A DNA stretch of 64,000 bases, taken from NCBI RefSeq assembly GCF_014200435.1, contig NZ_JACHBR010000001.1, positions 5,150,001 through 5,214,000 of the forward strand, in the 5' to 3' direction. The stretch comes from Sphaerisporangium krabiense (lineage in GTDB: Bacteria > Actinomycetota > Actinomycetes > Streptosporangiales > Streptosporangiaceae). Of the stretch, positions 52,052-60,965 are shown in pieces. Below the pieces are notes generated by a model. The model was given only the letters and a program-made list of their open reading frames with translations. It was not told the origin of the DNA and searched no databases. The position numbers and the translations under genes are program-made. Position 1 is the stretch's first letter. Each line of letters opens with the position of its first letter.

Positions 52052-53431
52052 GTGTCATCGTCCCGGACCGTCCGGCGTGCGCCGTCGGTCGTGTCGTCTG
52101 CCAAGCGGCGGGTGTCCTCCGCCGTGTCGCCGGTGTCCTCGGCGCGAGCCGTCCGGCGGGCGTCCTTCCTCGTGTACGCCGCCGTGCTCCTCGCGGGGCT
52201 CTACGACGCGGCCCTGCGCCACGGGAACGGCGGCGGCTCCCGGCTCCCGGCCGGGCCGTGGGCGCCCCTGGGGCCCGCAGGGCCGCTCGCGGTCGTGGTG
52301 TTCGTCGCGGGCATCGGGGCGCTGTTCGCCCTCGACCTGTTCGAATCCCGCCGCTTCCGGCCCGGCCCGCCGCCCGCGCGCGTCGCCGCGGCGCTGCTCG
52401 GCCTGCGGCCGGCGCTGTTCGTCCTCGTGGCGGCCTTCGACGGCTCCGGCCTGTCGCGCGTCCTCCTGGTGCTCGTCCCCTTCACCGCCCGTCTGTCCTT
52501 CGGCCGCACGGCCGGCGCGGTGGCGGCGGTGGCGTGCGCCGCCGTCGTCGTGGCCGGGTACCAGTGGGCGGCGCCGGGCTGGCCCGGCGACATCGAGTAC
52601 GTGTCCGACCTGCTCATGCTGGGTGTCGGCCTGATCCTCTCCTTCGCGGTCGCGGGCGTGGCGGCCGGCGCGGAGAAGGACCGCGCGCGGCTGCGCGAGT
52701 CCAACGCGCGGCTGGCCGCCTACGCGGGCCAGGCGGGCGAGCTGGCCGCCGCCGCCGAGCGTGTGCGCGTCGCCCGCGACATCCACGACGGCCTCGGCCA
52801 CCACCTCACCGCCGTCGCCGTCCTGCTGGAGAAGGCCGCCGCCTTCGGCGAGCGCGACCCGGCCCTGGCGCGGCAGGCCCTCGCCGACGCCCGCGAGTCC
52901 ACCCGCCGCGCCCTGGACGACGTACGCCGCTCGGTGCGCACGCTGCGCGCGCCCGCCGCGCCCGCCCCGGAGTTCTCGCTGCTCGCCGCCCTCACCGACC
53001 TCGCCGCGGGCGCCGCGGGCCAGGCCCCGGCCGTCGAGCTGGACCTCGGCGGCGACGAGACCGGCTACGAGCCGCGCGTGCGCACCACGTTGTACCGTGC
53101 CGCGCAGGAGGCGCTCACCAACGCCCGCCGCCACGCGGACGCCACCCACGTGTCCGTCGGCCTCGCCCTCGGTGACGCGGAGGCGCGGCTGGTCGTGGCC
53201 GACGACGGGCGCGGGTTCGCCGCCGGGGCCGAGGGCTTCGGCCTGACCGGCATGCGCGAGCGCGTCAGGCTGGCCGGCGGCCGCCTCGACCTGGCCACCG
53301 GTCCCGGCGCGGGCACCCGGATCACGATCACGATCCCGCGCGCCCCCGCCCCGCCCGTCCACACCGGCGCCGCGAACCCGCCGTTCGCCGGAACCCCGCC
53401 GTTCCCGGCCGGTCCCGGAGGCACGCCGTGA
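52052..53431 (+). CDS. Two-component sensor histidine kinase (NarL-type partner)
   Basis: A 459-residue membrane kinase of the HisKA_3 class. Five or six helices fill residues about 35-205. The phosphorylated His is in RVARDIHDGLGHHLTAVAVLLEKA. The HATPase part includes LYRAAQEALTNARRHADATHV (N box), VADDGRGF (G1) and GFGLTGMRERV (G2). A TACGCT -10 box lies six bases before the GTG, which suggests leaderless translation. The Ser/Arg-rich first 30 residues have no clear role. It overlaps the response regulator gene in GTGA. The signal is unknown. Confidence 0.9.
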   Translation: MSSSRTVRRAPSVVSSAKRRVSSAVSPVSSARAVRRASFLVYAAVLLAGLYDAALRHGNGGGSRLPAGPWAPLGPAGPLAVVVFVAGIGALFALDLFESRRFRPGPPPARVAAALLGLRPALFVLVAAFDGSGLSRVLLVLVPFTARLSFGRTAGAVAAVACAAVVVAGYQWAAPGWPGDIEYVSDLLMLGVGLILSFAVAGVAAGAEKDRARLRESNARLAAYAGQAGELAAAAERVRVARDIHDGLGHHLTAVAVLLEKAAAFGERDPALARQALADARESTRRALDDVRRSVRTLRAPAAPAPEFSLLAALTDLAAGAAGQAPAVELDLGGDETGYEPRVRTTLYRAAQEALTNARRHADATHVSVGLALGDAEARLVVADDGRGFAAGAEGFGLTGMRERVRLAGGRLDLATGPGAGTRITITIPRAPAPPVHTGAANPPFAGTPPFPAGPGGTP

Positions 53432-54114
53432 ACGCGGACGGCCCGGTGCGCGTCCTGGTCGTGGACGACCAGCGGCTGGTCAGGGAGAGCATCGCCTCGC
53501 TGCTGGACATCGAGCCCGGCGTCAGCGTCGCCGGAGTGGCCGCCGACGGGCACGAGGCCGTCGAGAAGGCCAGGGAACTCACCCCCGACGTGGTCCTCAT
53601 GGACGTGCGGATGCCCGGCCTCGACGGCGTGCGCGCCGCGGCCGTCATCGCCCGGCGCCTGCCCGCGTGCCGGGTGCTGATGCTGACCACCTTCGACGAC
53701 GAGGAGTACGTCGTCGAGGCGATGCGGTCGGGGGCGTGCGGCTACCTGCTGAAGGACCTGCCCGCCCGCGAGCTGGCGGGCGCGGTGCGGCTGGCGCACG
53801 CGGGCGTCACCCAGCTCGACGCCGCCGCCACCGCCCACCTCACCCGGGGGCTGCGGCCCCGCCCCGAACCCGCCGTCCCCGGACCGCCGCCCCCGCCGCC
53901 GGACGCGCTGACGCCCCGGGAGGTCGAGGTGCTGCGCCTGGTGGCGCTCGGCTGGACCAACAGGGAGATCGCCGCCCGCCTCTACCTCAGCGAGGGCACG
54001 GTGAAGAACCACATCTCCCGCATCCTCACCCGCCTGGGCCTGCGCGACCGCACCCAGGCCGCCGTCCACGCCCACGACCTCGGCCTCCTCGGCCCGCCGC
54101 GCGCCGCGCCCTAG
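53428..54114 (+). CDS. LuxR/NarL-type response regulator
   Basis: A 228-residue regulator. The receiver domain has the acidic pocket VVDDQ, the phosphoacceptor Asp in VVLMDVRMPG, and the conserved Thr and Lys in MLTTFDDEEY and YLLKDLP. After a Pro-rich linker, the C-terminal GerE helix-turn-helix reads LTPREVEVLRLVALGWTNREIAARLYLSEGTVKNHISRIL. It is coupled to the kinase gene by a GTGA overlap. Its targets are not evident; genes next to the pair include the small membrane protein at 51223. Confidence 0.92.
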   Translation: MNADGPVRVLVVDDQRLVRESIASLLDIEPGVSVAGVAADGHEAVEKARELTPDVVLMDVRMPGLDGVRAAAVIARRLPACRVLMLTTFDDEEYVVEAMRSGACGYLLKDLPARELAGAVRLAHAGVTQLDAAATAHLTRGLRPRPEPAVPGPPPPPPDALTPREVEVLRLVALGWTNREIAARLYLSEGTVKNHISRILTRLGLRDRTQAAVHAHDLGLLGPPRAAP

Positions 54115-54119
54115 CGGCG

Positions 54120-54734
54120 TCATGCCGGGGCAGGGCCCGGCCGCGGTGGAGGCAGCGGCGCGATCGCGCGGGCGTGGTAGCCGGCCAGCTCCTCGCCCTG
54201 CGCGTAGAGGCGGGCGAGGGCGTCCAGGCACGGGCCGACCACCGCCGGGTCGGTGATCCTGCGGGCCCCGGTGTGCGCGCCGATCGCGTCGTAGAGGACC
54301 TCGTAGCACAGCGACCGCGTGAAGATCACCAGTTCCGGCAGCGGCGCCGTGGTCTCGGCCTCGCGCAGCGCGCTCGCCGGCATCACCCGGATGTGCTCGC
54401 CGGCCGCCGCCCGCACCGTGAAGAACTCCATCTCCCACTGCAGGTACGGCGTGACAGGGCTCTCCACCACGCGCAGCCGCCGGAAGTCCGGCCGCGCCGC
54501 GTACAGCCGCGTCAGCGCCGGGCGGTGCTCCTCCATCAGCGCCAGCGAGCGCGCCCAGTCACCTTCGATCATGGCGTGCCAGCTCGCCAGGCCCGTCTCG
54601 TCGAACACCTGCGCCCGTTCGAGCTTCCACACCGTGTCGCGGGACGAGGCGAAGACCTCGTCGAACTCCCGCTGGTAGTCGGCGACCGCGAGCACTTCCC
54701 CCTCCGCGGCCCTGAGCCGGTGGAACGCGTCCAA
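54120..54734 (-). CDS. DUF6879 family protein
   Basis: A 204-residue soluble protein with the DUF6879 pattern: DTVWKLERAQVFDE, GLASWHAMIEGDW, RRLRVVESPVTPYLQWEMEF and a late hydrophobic helix SLCYEVLYDAIG. The start is a TTG codon, supported by GGAGG five bases upstream and by the absence of any other start with a site. The family is frequent in actinomycetes, often beside helix-turn-helix regulators, but its function is unknown. It lies downstream of the peptide gene at 54971 on the same strand, separated by a hairpin. Confidence 0.7.
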   Translation of the reverse strand: MDAFHRLRAAEGEVLAVADYQREFDEVFASSRDTVWKLERAQVFDETGLASWHAMIEGDWARSLALMEEHRPALTRLYAARPDFRRLRVVESPVTPYLQWEMEFFTVRAAAGEHIRVMPASALREAETTAPLPELVIFTRSLCYEVLYDAIGAHTGARRITDPAVVGPCLDALARLYAQGEELAGYHARAIAPLPPPRPGPAPA

Positions 54735-54927
54735 GTCTTCCTCCGATTTCTGAGAGTCGGTCGATGACCGCCGGTCAGGTGCGGGCGCGCCGCCGGGAGG
54801 CGCGGGGCGGTCACGGGGCCCGTCGCCGGGCGAGGGGGGCGCACGGGACGGGCGTCCGGCGGGGGCGCGCGGGCGCTCCGGGAAGGGAGCTTCGCAAGGG
54901 CGGCGCCGGAACGGGCGTGCCGCCAGG

Positions 54928-54957
54928 TCGGTAGGCGGATTCCCACCCGCCTACCGA
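54928..54957 (-). terminator. Hairpin after the short peptide gene
   Basis: A perfect 11-bp stem (TCGGTAGGCGG and its complement) with an eight-base loop lies 14-43 bases downstream of the 42-codon gene. Confidence 0.7.
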
Positions 54958-54970
54958 TTCACTTCTGGGA

Positions 54971-55099
54971 TCAGTTGGAGTTGCCGGAGCTGTCGGCGGT
55001 GGTCTCGAACTTGTCCAGCCTGCGGATCGCGATCCGCGTTTTCGCCTCGCCGTCGCGCTCGATCTCGGGAGGCTGGATCTCGCTCGCTGCGTGACTCAT
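54971..55099 (-). CDS. Candidate RiPP precursor, 42 residues ending in Gly-Asn-Ser-Asn
   Basis: A 42-residue peptide starting MSHAASEIQPPEIERDGEAK, with a charged leader-like part and an uncharged Ser/Thr/Asn-rich end, TTADSSGNSN. GGAAGG lies six bases before the ATG and a terminator follows, so it is an independently framed gene. It is encoded 76 bases downstream of a ThiF-type adenylyltransferase on the same strand. A C-terminal Asn after a small-residue run, beside an MccB-like enzyme, is the logic of microcin C (MRTGNAN and MccB), where the terminal Asn is linked to a nucleotide. That it is processed this way is inference; no exporter or immunity gene is seen. Confidence 0.65.
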   Translation of the reverse strand: MSHAASEIQPPEIERDGEAKTRIAIRRLDKFETTADSSGNSN

Positions 55100-55175
55100 C
55101 GGGTGCCTTCCGGTAGGGGGCCTCGCGGCATGACCGCACGGACTGACCTGATCGTCCAAGCGCCGCCGGTGGGCG

Positions 55176-56264
55176 TCAATGGCCGTCGCGTCCAGGTCCG
55201 CAGACCGGGCACTCCTCCCGCGAGGGGTGCCGGACGTCGATGAGCTGGTCGGGCGCGATCAGGTTGAGCCCGCCGATCCGCCCCGGCGGGATGGCCGGGA
55301 CACCGGTGAGCTGCGTGATCACCGCGTGCGCGACCAGGTGCCCGGAGATGCCGGCCGAGGTGGCGATCACGCCGGGCCCGCCCAGGTCGGCCGGGCTGCC
55401 GGGACGCCGCCGGGCCTGTTCGCCCGCGCTGACGCACTCGTAGCACGGATGGCCCGGCGCGTAGACCCCGACCGTCACCAGGGGGCCGCTGTACCCGCCG
55501 CCCGCCCACGGGATGCCGGCCCGGGCGCACTCCCGGTTGGCCCACACCCGCAGGCCGTGCCCGCGCGGCTCGTCGGCGCACAACGCCAGCATGTCGGCGC
55601 CGGCGATGAGCTCGGCGAGCTGTGGCCGGGTCTCGACGCGGCGCCGGGCGCCGGTGATCGTCACCGCGGAGTTGAACTCGCGCAGCCTGCGCACGGCGAC
55701 CTCGGCCTTGTCGCGCCCGATGTCCGCCTCGCCGTACAGGGCCTGCCGGTTCAGGTTGGACGGCTCCACCACGTCGGGGTCCACGCAGTGCAGCCGTCCC
55801 ACGCCTGCGGCCGCGAGCGCCCAGGCCGCGTGGCTGCCCGTGCCGCCGAGGCCGAGCACCACGACGCGCGCCTTCTTGAGCGCGAGCTGCGCCTCCCAGC
55901 CGTGGACGCGCGGGGTCAGGTCCACGCGCCGGAAATAGGCGTGGTTCCTGCTGTAGCGTTCCAGTTCCTGCGGGGCCAGCTCGGGCGGCGGCAGGGCCGC
56001 GGCGTCCTCGACGTATCCGGAGTCGACGAGCTGGGCGACGACGGACTCCGCGACCTGTACGGACATTTCCGGGAAAATGGTTCTTAGTCGCGATACGAGG
56101 GCGGAGGTCGGGAGCGTTCCGTCCATGAGGGAGAGCGCCGCCCACGCCCACCCGTCGGGATCGTCGATCTCCGCCGCGACGCCGTAGATCTCGCCGCCGA
56201 TGCGCACGGTCCCGTCGGCGAACCGGTGCGGGCGATGCTCGGCCTTCACCCTGGGGCGACGCAC
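55176..56264 (-). CDS. ThiF/MccB-like adenylyltransferase with N-terminal peptide-recognition-like domain
   Basis: A 362-residue E1-like enzyme. Residues about 1-95 resemble a PqqD/RRE winged-helix module (HRPHRFADGTVRIGGEIYGV, LMDGTLPTSALVSRLRTIFP). The adenylation core has GLGGTG (138-143), Asp in CVDPDVVEPSNLNRQ (NLNRQ 170-174) and DKAEVAVRRL. Two CxxC pairs (Cys274/277 and Cys352/355) form the E1-type zinc site. Such a fused recognition module plus ThiF core is found in MccB, which acts on peptide C-termini. The short peptide downstream is the obvious substrate. No ThiS-like or JAMM partner is nearby. GGAGG lies ten bases before the GTG start. Confidence 0.85.
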   Translation of the reverse strand: MRRPRVKAEHRPHRFADGTVRIGGEIYGVAAEIDDPDGWAWAALSLMDGTLPTSALVSRLRTIFPEMSVQVAESVVAQLVDSGYVEDAAALPPPELAPQELERYSRNHAYFRRVDLTPRVHGWEAQLALKKARVVVLGLGGTGSHAAWALAAAGVGRLHCVDPDVVEPSNLNRQALYGEADIGRDKAEVAVRRLREFNSAVTITGARRRVETRPQLAELIAGADMLALCADEPRGHGLRVWANRECARAGIPWAGGGYSGPLVTVGVYAPGHPCYECVSAGEQARRRPGSPADLGGPGVIATSAGISGHLVAHAVITQLTGVPAIPPGRIGGLNLIAPDQLIDVRHPSREECPVCGPGRDGH

Positions 56265-56557
56265 CCCGTGACCACCTCCCCCGAGGAACCGGATCTGCGG
56301 TGATCATGTCATAGGAACGGGTGTTTCAATAACCACGTTTCATCTTTTATGTACATAAAGGATCTCAAAGAGGGACATTCCCCTGGGTAGGGGCACAGAG
56401 GGGCCTGGAACGGGATTCCGGACGAACCTATATCCGTATTGCCGATGTCCCGGATCGGGCCTTTATTAGTTTGAAAAATAAGTCAATGGTGGATGATGGG
56501 AAAGTTGCCTATACTCACTTCGCGCGATCCATGGAAGCCATCTATATAGGAGATTCC
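56265..56557 (+). promoter_or_regulatory. AT-rich divergent promoter region of the ThiF and GTPase operons
   Basis: This stretch, especially 56310-56360 and 56460-56550, is markedly richer in A and T than the rest of the window. TATACT at 56510-56515 is a perfect-looking -10 box for the rightward GTPase operon. AGGAG five bases before 56558 sets the first start codon. Confidence 0.6.
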
Positions 56558-58804
56558 ATGTCCGAAGTATCGGTGGCTCTCCAGCGGCTCATCGAGGTCC
56601 GCGGCCGCAACCTCCCCGTGGTCCAGCGCGAGATCGCCCGATGGCAGGCGATCGACGCGCACCTGGACGAGCTCCAGGCCGCCGTCGCCGACCTCAAGGC
56701 CCACGCGTTCACCGGCGGCGACGCCGGCGACCTGACCGTGCCCCGCGTCGCCGAGCTCCGCCTCGGCATCGCCGAGGTCGTCGAGGTGTACCGCGTGCTC
56801 GCCGCGCGCTTCTCGCGCGCCACCATCAACATCGGCGTCAGCGGCGCGGCCCGCATGGGCAAGAGCACGCTGCTCCAGGCCGTCTCCGGCCTCGGCGACG
56901 ACCAGATCCCCACCGCCGACGGCATCCCCGTCACCGCCGTGCGCAGCAAGATCTACCACGCGCCGGTCCGGCGGGCCGAGCTGCGCATGCACACGGCCGG
57001 CTCCTTCCTCGCCGAGGTGATCGCCCCCTACCACGCCGGAGCGGGCCTGCCGCAGGTCCCGAGGAGCATCGAGGAGTTCCGCCGCTGGGAGTACCCGCCC
57101 GCCGACGACAACGACAGCGAGATCCGGGGCGCCCTCATCCGCCTGCGCGAGTGCCAGAGCTCCCTGGCGACGTACGAGGGCCTGCTCACGGGCGGCACGC
57201 GCGCCATCGACCTGCACGAGCTGCGGCGGTACGTCGCCTATCCCACCAGCGAGGAGCGCGACCCGGCCGCGGGCCCGGTCGCCCGCCGCCACCTCGCCGT
57301 CCGCGAGGCGCGCGTCGAGTGCCCCTTCCCGAACGCCGAGGACGTCACCGACCTCGCGATCATCGACCTGCCCGGCCTCGGCGACCTGGCCCCGGACGCC
57401 GAGGGCCGGCACGTCGAGGGCCTGCGCAACGAGGTGGACGCCGTCCTGCTGGTCAAGCGCGCCTCCGACACCTCCTCGTACTGGGGCAAGGCCGACGTCA
57501 ACACGATGAAACTGCTCGACGTCGTGCGCGGTTTCATCCGCAGCGACGGCGAGTTCGCCTTCATCGTCCTCAACCGCAACACCGTCAACCCCAAGCTGAA
57601 CGACGACCTGCGCGGGGACATCCTGCTCAACGTCAACGAAGGGCAGGACGGCCGCCACATCACCGTCTTCGAGACCGACGTCCGCGACGCCGCGGCCGTC
57701 CACGAGGACGTGCTCGCCCCGCTGCTGCGCCGCCTGTCCACCGGCCTGCCCACGATGGACCGGGAAGGGCTGGCCTGGGCCACCGGGCGGGCCGAGGACA
57801 TCGCCGCCGGCATCCTCACCGCGCTCGGCGATCTCGGCGGAACGCTCAGGACCGTGCGCGACCCCGTCGGCGTGCCCGAGGAGGTCATCGAGCTCAAGGC
57901 CGACCAGCTCCGCACCGCGCTCGCCCGCCGCCTCGGCGGGCTGGTCGCCGAGATGACCGCCGCCGTGGAGGGCGGCGACTCCGACGACGGCTTCGCCAAG
58001 GCGGTCGAGGCCGCCTACGAGAACGTGCTCGGCTGGGCGGGCGACGGCTTCGGCCAGGGCGAGGACGGATGGCGGCGCCGCGCCCTCGACGTGATGATCA
58101 CCGAGCGGAACGCCGCCGTGTTCGCCGGGCCCGAGTTCAGCCGTATCCGGCTGGAGATCAGCAGGCGGTTCGGCGCCCTCGACGACTTCTTCAGCGTGCA
58201 GGTCCGCGACATGTGGGACAAGGTGGCCGCCGCCTGCCGCGAGGAGTGCGGCGTCCTGCTCGGCGAGGACGACGGCGACGGGCGGACCACGCTCGAACAC
58301 CTCGCCGCCGCCTTCGCCGAGTCCGCCCAGCCCTGCCCCACGCTCGCCGCGAGCGTCGGCGCGCTGCTCGACGTCCGCCTCGAATACCGCACCCTGCTGT
58401 ACCCGCGGGTCCGCGCCGACCTCGGCTCGCTCAACCTGCAGGTGCGCCACCCCCAGACCGGCCAGCAGACCCAGCAGGTCGCGGTCGAGCTGACCGAGGA
58501 CGGCGCGGCGGACCTGTACCGCATCATCGGCGGGCTCGCCGAGCAGGCCGCCTTCCGCACCCGCAGGTCCCTGCTCGGCGAGCGCGTCACCCCGGCCGTC
58601 GTCCTTCAGGCCGTGGTCGAGCAGTTCGAGGACGCCCTGATCAGGTCCGGGCCGTCGGTCCAGGAGTTCCGCCGCTTCGTGCGCTCGTACCGCAACGAGC
58701 TGTGGCCCGAGGAGTTCCGCGGCATCGACGAGGCCAACGCCAGGTACGCCCGGGTCACCCGGTCGATCACCGCTATCACCGAGGAACTCGAAGGAGCAGC
58801 GTGA
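56558..58804 (+). CDS. Dynamin-like large GTPase, first gene of the two-GTPase operon
   Basis: A 748-residue protein. A helical N-terminus (VVQREIARWQAIDAHLDELQAAVADLKAHA) precedes the GTPase domain: G1 GVSGAARMGKS (93-103), G3 IIDLPGLGD (about 268-276) and a G4-like FIVLNRNTVN in place of NKxD. The long helical C-terminal part (residues about 420-748) looks like the stalk and bundle of bacterial dynamin-like or GTPase-effector proteins. AGGAG five bases before the ATG decides the start; an upstream in-frame ATG lacks a site. No membrane helix is seen. It is followed in GTGA overlap by a second, unrelated-looking GTPase. Role unknown. Confidence 0.75.
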   Translation: MSEVSVALQRLIEVRGRNLPVVQREIARWQAIDAHLDELQAAVADLKAHAFTGGDAGDLTVPRVAELRLGIAEVVEVYRVLAARFSRATINIGVSGAARMGKSTLLQAVSGLGDDQIPTADGIPVTAVRSKIYHAPVRRAELRMHTAGSFLAEVIAPYHAGAGLPQVPRSIEEFRRWEYPPADDNDSEIRGALIRLRECQSSLATYEGLLTGGTRAIDLHELRRYVAYPTSEERDPAAGPVARRHLAVREARVECPFPNAEDVTDLAIIDLPGLGDLAPDAEGRHVEGLRNEVDAVLLVKRASDTSSYWGKADVNTMKLLDVVRGFIRSDGEFAFIVLNRNTVNPKLNDDLRGDILLNVNEGQDGRHITVFETDVRDAAAVHEDVLAPLLRRLSTGLPTMDREGLAWATGRAEDIAAGILTALGDLGGTLRTVRDPVGVPEEVIELKADQLRTALARRLGGLVAEMTAAVEGGDSDDGFAKAVEAAYENVLGWAGDGFGQGEDGWRRRALDVMITERNAAVFAGPEFSRIRLEISRRFGALDDFFSVQVRDMWDKVAAACREECGVLLGEDDGDGRTTLEHLAAAFAESAQPCPTLAASVGALLDVRLEYRTLLYPRVRADLGSLNLQVRHPQTGQQTQQVAVELTEDGAADLYRIIGGLAEQAAFRTRRSLLGERVTPAVVLQAVVEQFEDALIRSGPSVQEFRRFVRSYRNELWPEEFRGIDEANARYARVTRSITAITEELEGAA

Positions 58805-59934
58805 GCGGGTCGGAGTTCAACTACAAGATCGGGCTGATCGCCCCCAGCCGGGTGGGCAAGACCACGCTGATCGCGAGCCTTCTCAACGAAGGGCAGCAGC
58901 TCCTCGCCGGCTCCCAGGTCGCCATGCGGCCCGCCGACACCCCTACCGCCAACCGGATCACCGTGACCGAGGGCGTCATCCGGGGCGCCCTGCGCGCGAA
59001 GGTCTTCGAGCCGGACCGCGTCCACAGCACCAGCGACCCCAGCCACTTCCGGCTCCGCCTCCAGCCGCGCACCAGCGAGGCGCCGATCCTCTTCGAGATC
59101 CTGGACTACCCCGGCGCCTGGCTCGAAGAGAGCGGCGGCGAGCGCAACGGCGCCGCCTGGGAGGACTGCCAGACCTTCCTCGGCGACAGCACCGTCCTGA
59201 TCATCCCCATCGAGGCGGTGCTCCTCATGGAGGCGGAGGAGAAGTACGAGAGGGTGCTGCCGAGCCAGCTCGCGATCCCGCAGATCGAGCAGCTGGTGCG
59301 GAGCTGGGCCAAGGAGCGCCGCCACAACCGCCACGAACCCGCGCTCGTGGTGTTCTGCCCGGTCAAGTGCGAGAGCTACCTGTCCGACAACGGCGGCTTC
59401 CAGGACAAGGCCGCCGACCTGCTCGCCCGCGTCAAGCGCGAGTACTCCGGGGTCGTCCAGGTGATCCGCGAGGAGGCTCCGCACGCGGTGCTGCGCTACC
59501 TGCCGATCGACACCTTCGGATGCGTGGAGCTGACCTCCGCCCGCTGGATCGAGGATCCGAGGGCGCTCGGCGGGTACAAGTGCCTTCCCCGCTACCGCGT
59601 CCGCGAGCCCGGGGTCATCGCCCGCAAGGGGCTGGACGACCTGATCATGCTGCTGTGCAACCAGCTCGTCAGCGCCGCCCAGCTCCGGAGCGAGCAGGCC
59701 GCCGCCGAGGACAAGCTCATATCCGAGCACCTGCGACAGCACGCCGACGGGAGCGAGGGGTTCTTCCGCGACCTGTGGCTGAACTGGAGCGGCCAGCGCG
59801 CCGCCCGCGTCCGCCGCGCCGAGGCCGGCGAGGAGACCTACCGCCAGAGCGTCGCGCAGAGCAAGACGCTGTTCGACGTCCTGTCCGCCCTCTCCACCCG
59901 CCCCGAAGGCCCCCGCCTCGCCTACCTCGGCTGA
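58801..59934 (+). CDS. TRAFAC-type GTPase, second gene of the operon
   Basis: A 377-residue protein beginning with GTG in a GTGA overlap. The P-loop is close to the N-terminus: LIAPSRVGKTTLIASLL (Lys20), with Ala in place of the first Gly. G3 is EILDYPGAWLEE (Asp102 to Gly105). ALVVFCPVKCE sits where the G4 motif is expected, lacking a clear NKxD. It resembles the GTPases found in actinobacterial double-GTPase operons of conflict type, a family call of moderate certainty. The C-terminal 110 residues are helical and highly charged. It probably forms a pair with the larger GTPase. Confidence 0.72.
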   Translation: MSGSEFNYKIGLIAPSRVGKTTLIASLLNEGQQLLAGSQVAMRPADTPTANRITVTEGVIRGALRAKVFEPDRVHSTSDPSHFRLRLQPRTSEAPILFEILDYPGAWLEESGGERNGAAWEDCQTFLGDSTVLIIPIEAVLLMEAEEKYERVLPSQLAIPQIEQLVRSWAKERRHNRHEPALVVFCPVKCESYLSDNGGFQDKAADLLARVKREYSGVVQVIREEAPHAVLRYLPIDTFGCVELTSARWIEDPRALGGYKCLPRYRVREPGVIARKGLDDLIMLLCNQLVSAAQLRSEQAAAEDKLISEHLRQHADGSEGFFRDLWLNWSGQRAARVRRAEAGEETYRQSVAQSKTLFDVLSALSTRPEGPRLAYLG

Positions 59935-59990
59935 TCGCGCGCCGGAACGGGCCCACCCCCTGGGCGCCGCACCAGCCAGTGAGGATCGCG

Positions 59991-60965
59991 ATGAACATCT
60001 ACCTGCGCACGCGTGGCGAGCTTCGCCATCTGGACTACGACTTCCTCGGCGTGGCCCCGCCGCGCGCCTGGTGGCGTGACTACAACGACGTCAACGCCGC
60101 CGAGCGGCCCTCCGTGCTGGCCGCGGGCGACGCCGGCGGCTGGCGGCTCTACCTCGGAGGCATCCCCTCCAAGCGCGTCGACACCGTCAACACCTTGATC
60201 GTCTACAGCGTGGTGATCGAGGGGGACGGCGACACCTCCGCCGAGGACCGCGCGCTGGCCGGTCGCCTGGTGGCGGCGTGGGCGGCCGCCATCGCCGGCG
60301 ACATCACGGCGGAGCCTCTCACCGACGCGCTGGACGCGGCCTTCCCGCGCGAGGACGTCGAGACGTGGCTCGCCGCCAAGGGAGAGGAGGCGCGGGCGGC
60401 CTGGCCGCAGGTCACGGCCCGCGTCCGCGAGGTCGTCCAGGCGCTGCCCGAGCCTCCCGCCACGGAGCCACGGGCCGCATCGGAGGGCGAGGCGGAGCAG
60501 CCGGGGGAGAGGGTGTCCGGGGCGCGCACGGGCGACGCGTCCGGGCTCCCGGAGTTTCCCGCCCGGTGGATCGCCGGCGTGCGCCGTCCCGACGGCAGGG
60601 CCCGCTACCTGGAACGGGTGACGGCGATCCTCGGCGGCGAGCCCGGCGAGGCGCACATCCTCAACATGATCGCCAAGGGCGCCGACGTCGCCACGCTTCC
60701 CTCGCCCCGCCTCGCCGTCCTGATCGAGGGCTCCGCCATCGGGGACCCGGCCACCGCGGCCGGGCCCGTCCCGCCGCTCACCGCGCGAGAGGAGCGCGAG
60801 GCCGGCGACCCAAAAGCCCGCCAGGCTCCGGCCGAGGTCAGGGGAGGACGGCCGGGCCCGGTGGCGGAGCGGGCCGTGAAGGTGGCGGCTGCCCTCATTG
60901 CCGCCGGGCTCCTGGCCTGGGTGATCTACCGCGTGCTCAGGACTGGGACCGTCTCCGACGAGTGA
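59991..60965 (+). CDS. C-terminally membrane-anchored protein, third gene of the GTPase operon
   Basis: A 324-residue protein. The N-terminal domain (MNIYLRTRGELRHLDYDFLGVAPPRAWW, then GWRLYLGGIPSKRVDTVNTLIVYSVVIEG) is a beta-rich region of about 160 residues resembling, loosely, GTPase-associated proteins of conflict operons. A charged, Pro/Glu-rich linker follows from about residue 170, and a single transmembrane helix (VKVAAALIAAGLLAWVIYRVL) lies at the C-terminus, so the soluble part stays in the cytosol (tail-anchored). AGGA lies six bases before the ATG. It could recruit the GTPases to the membrane; that is inference. Confidence 0.65.
   Translation: MNIYLRTRGELRHLDYDFLGVAPPRAWWRDYNDVNAAERPSVLAAGDAGGWRLYLGGIPSKRVDTVNTLIVYSVVIEGDGDTSAEDRALAGRLVAAWAAAIAGDITAEPLTDALDAAFPREDVETWLAAKGEEARAAWPQVTARVREVVQALPEPPATEPRAASEGEAEQPGERVSGARTGDASGLPEFPARWIAGVRRPDGRARYLERVTAILGGEPGEAHILNMIAKGADVATLPSPRLAVLIEGSAIGDPATAAGPVPPLTAREEREAGDPKARQAPAEVRGGRPGPVAERAVKVAAALIAAGLLAWVIYRVLRTGTVSDE

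Noticed and set aside
54120-54734. DUF6879 gene as a member of the ThiF-peptide locus
   Set aside because: It is on the same strand but separated by a strong hairpin and over 230 bases, and such proteins occur in many unrelated contexts; a link is possible but not supported.
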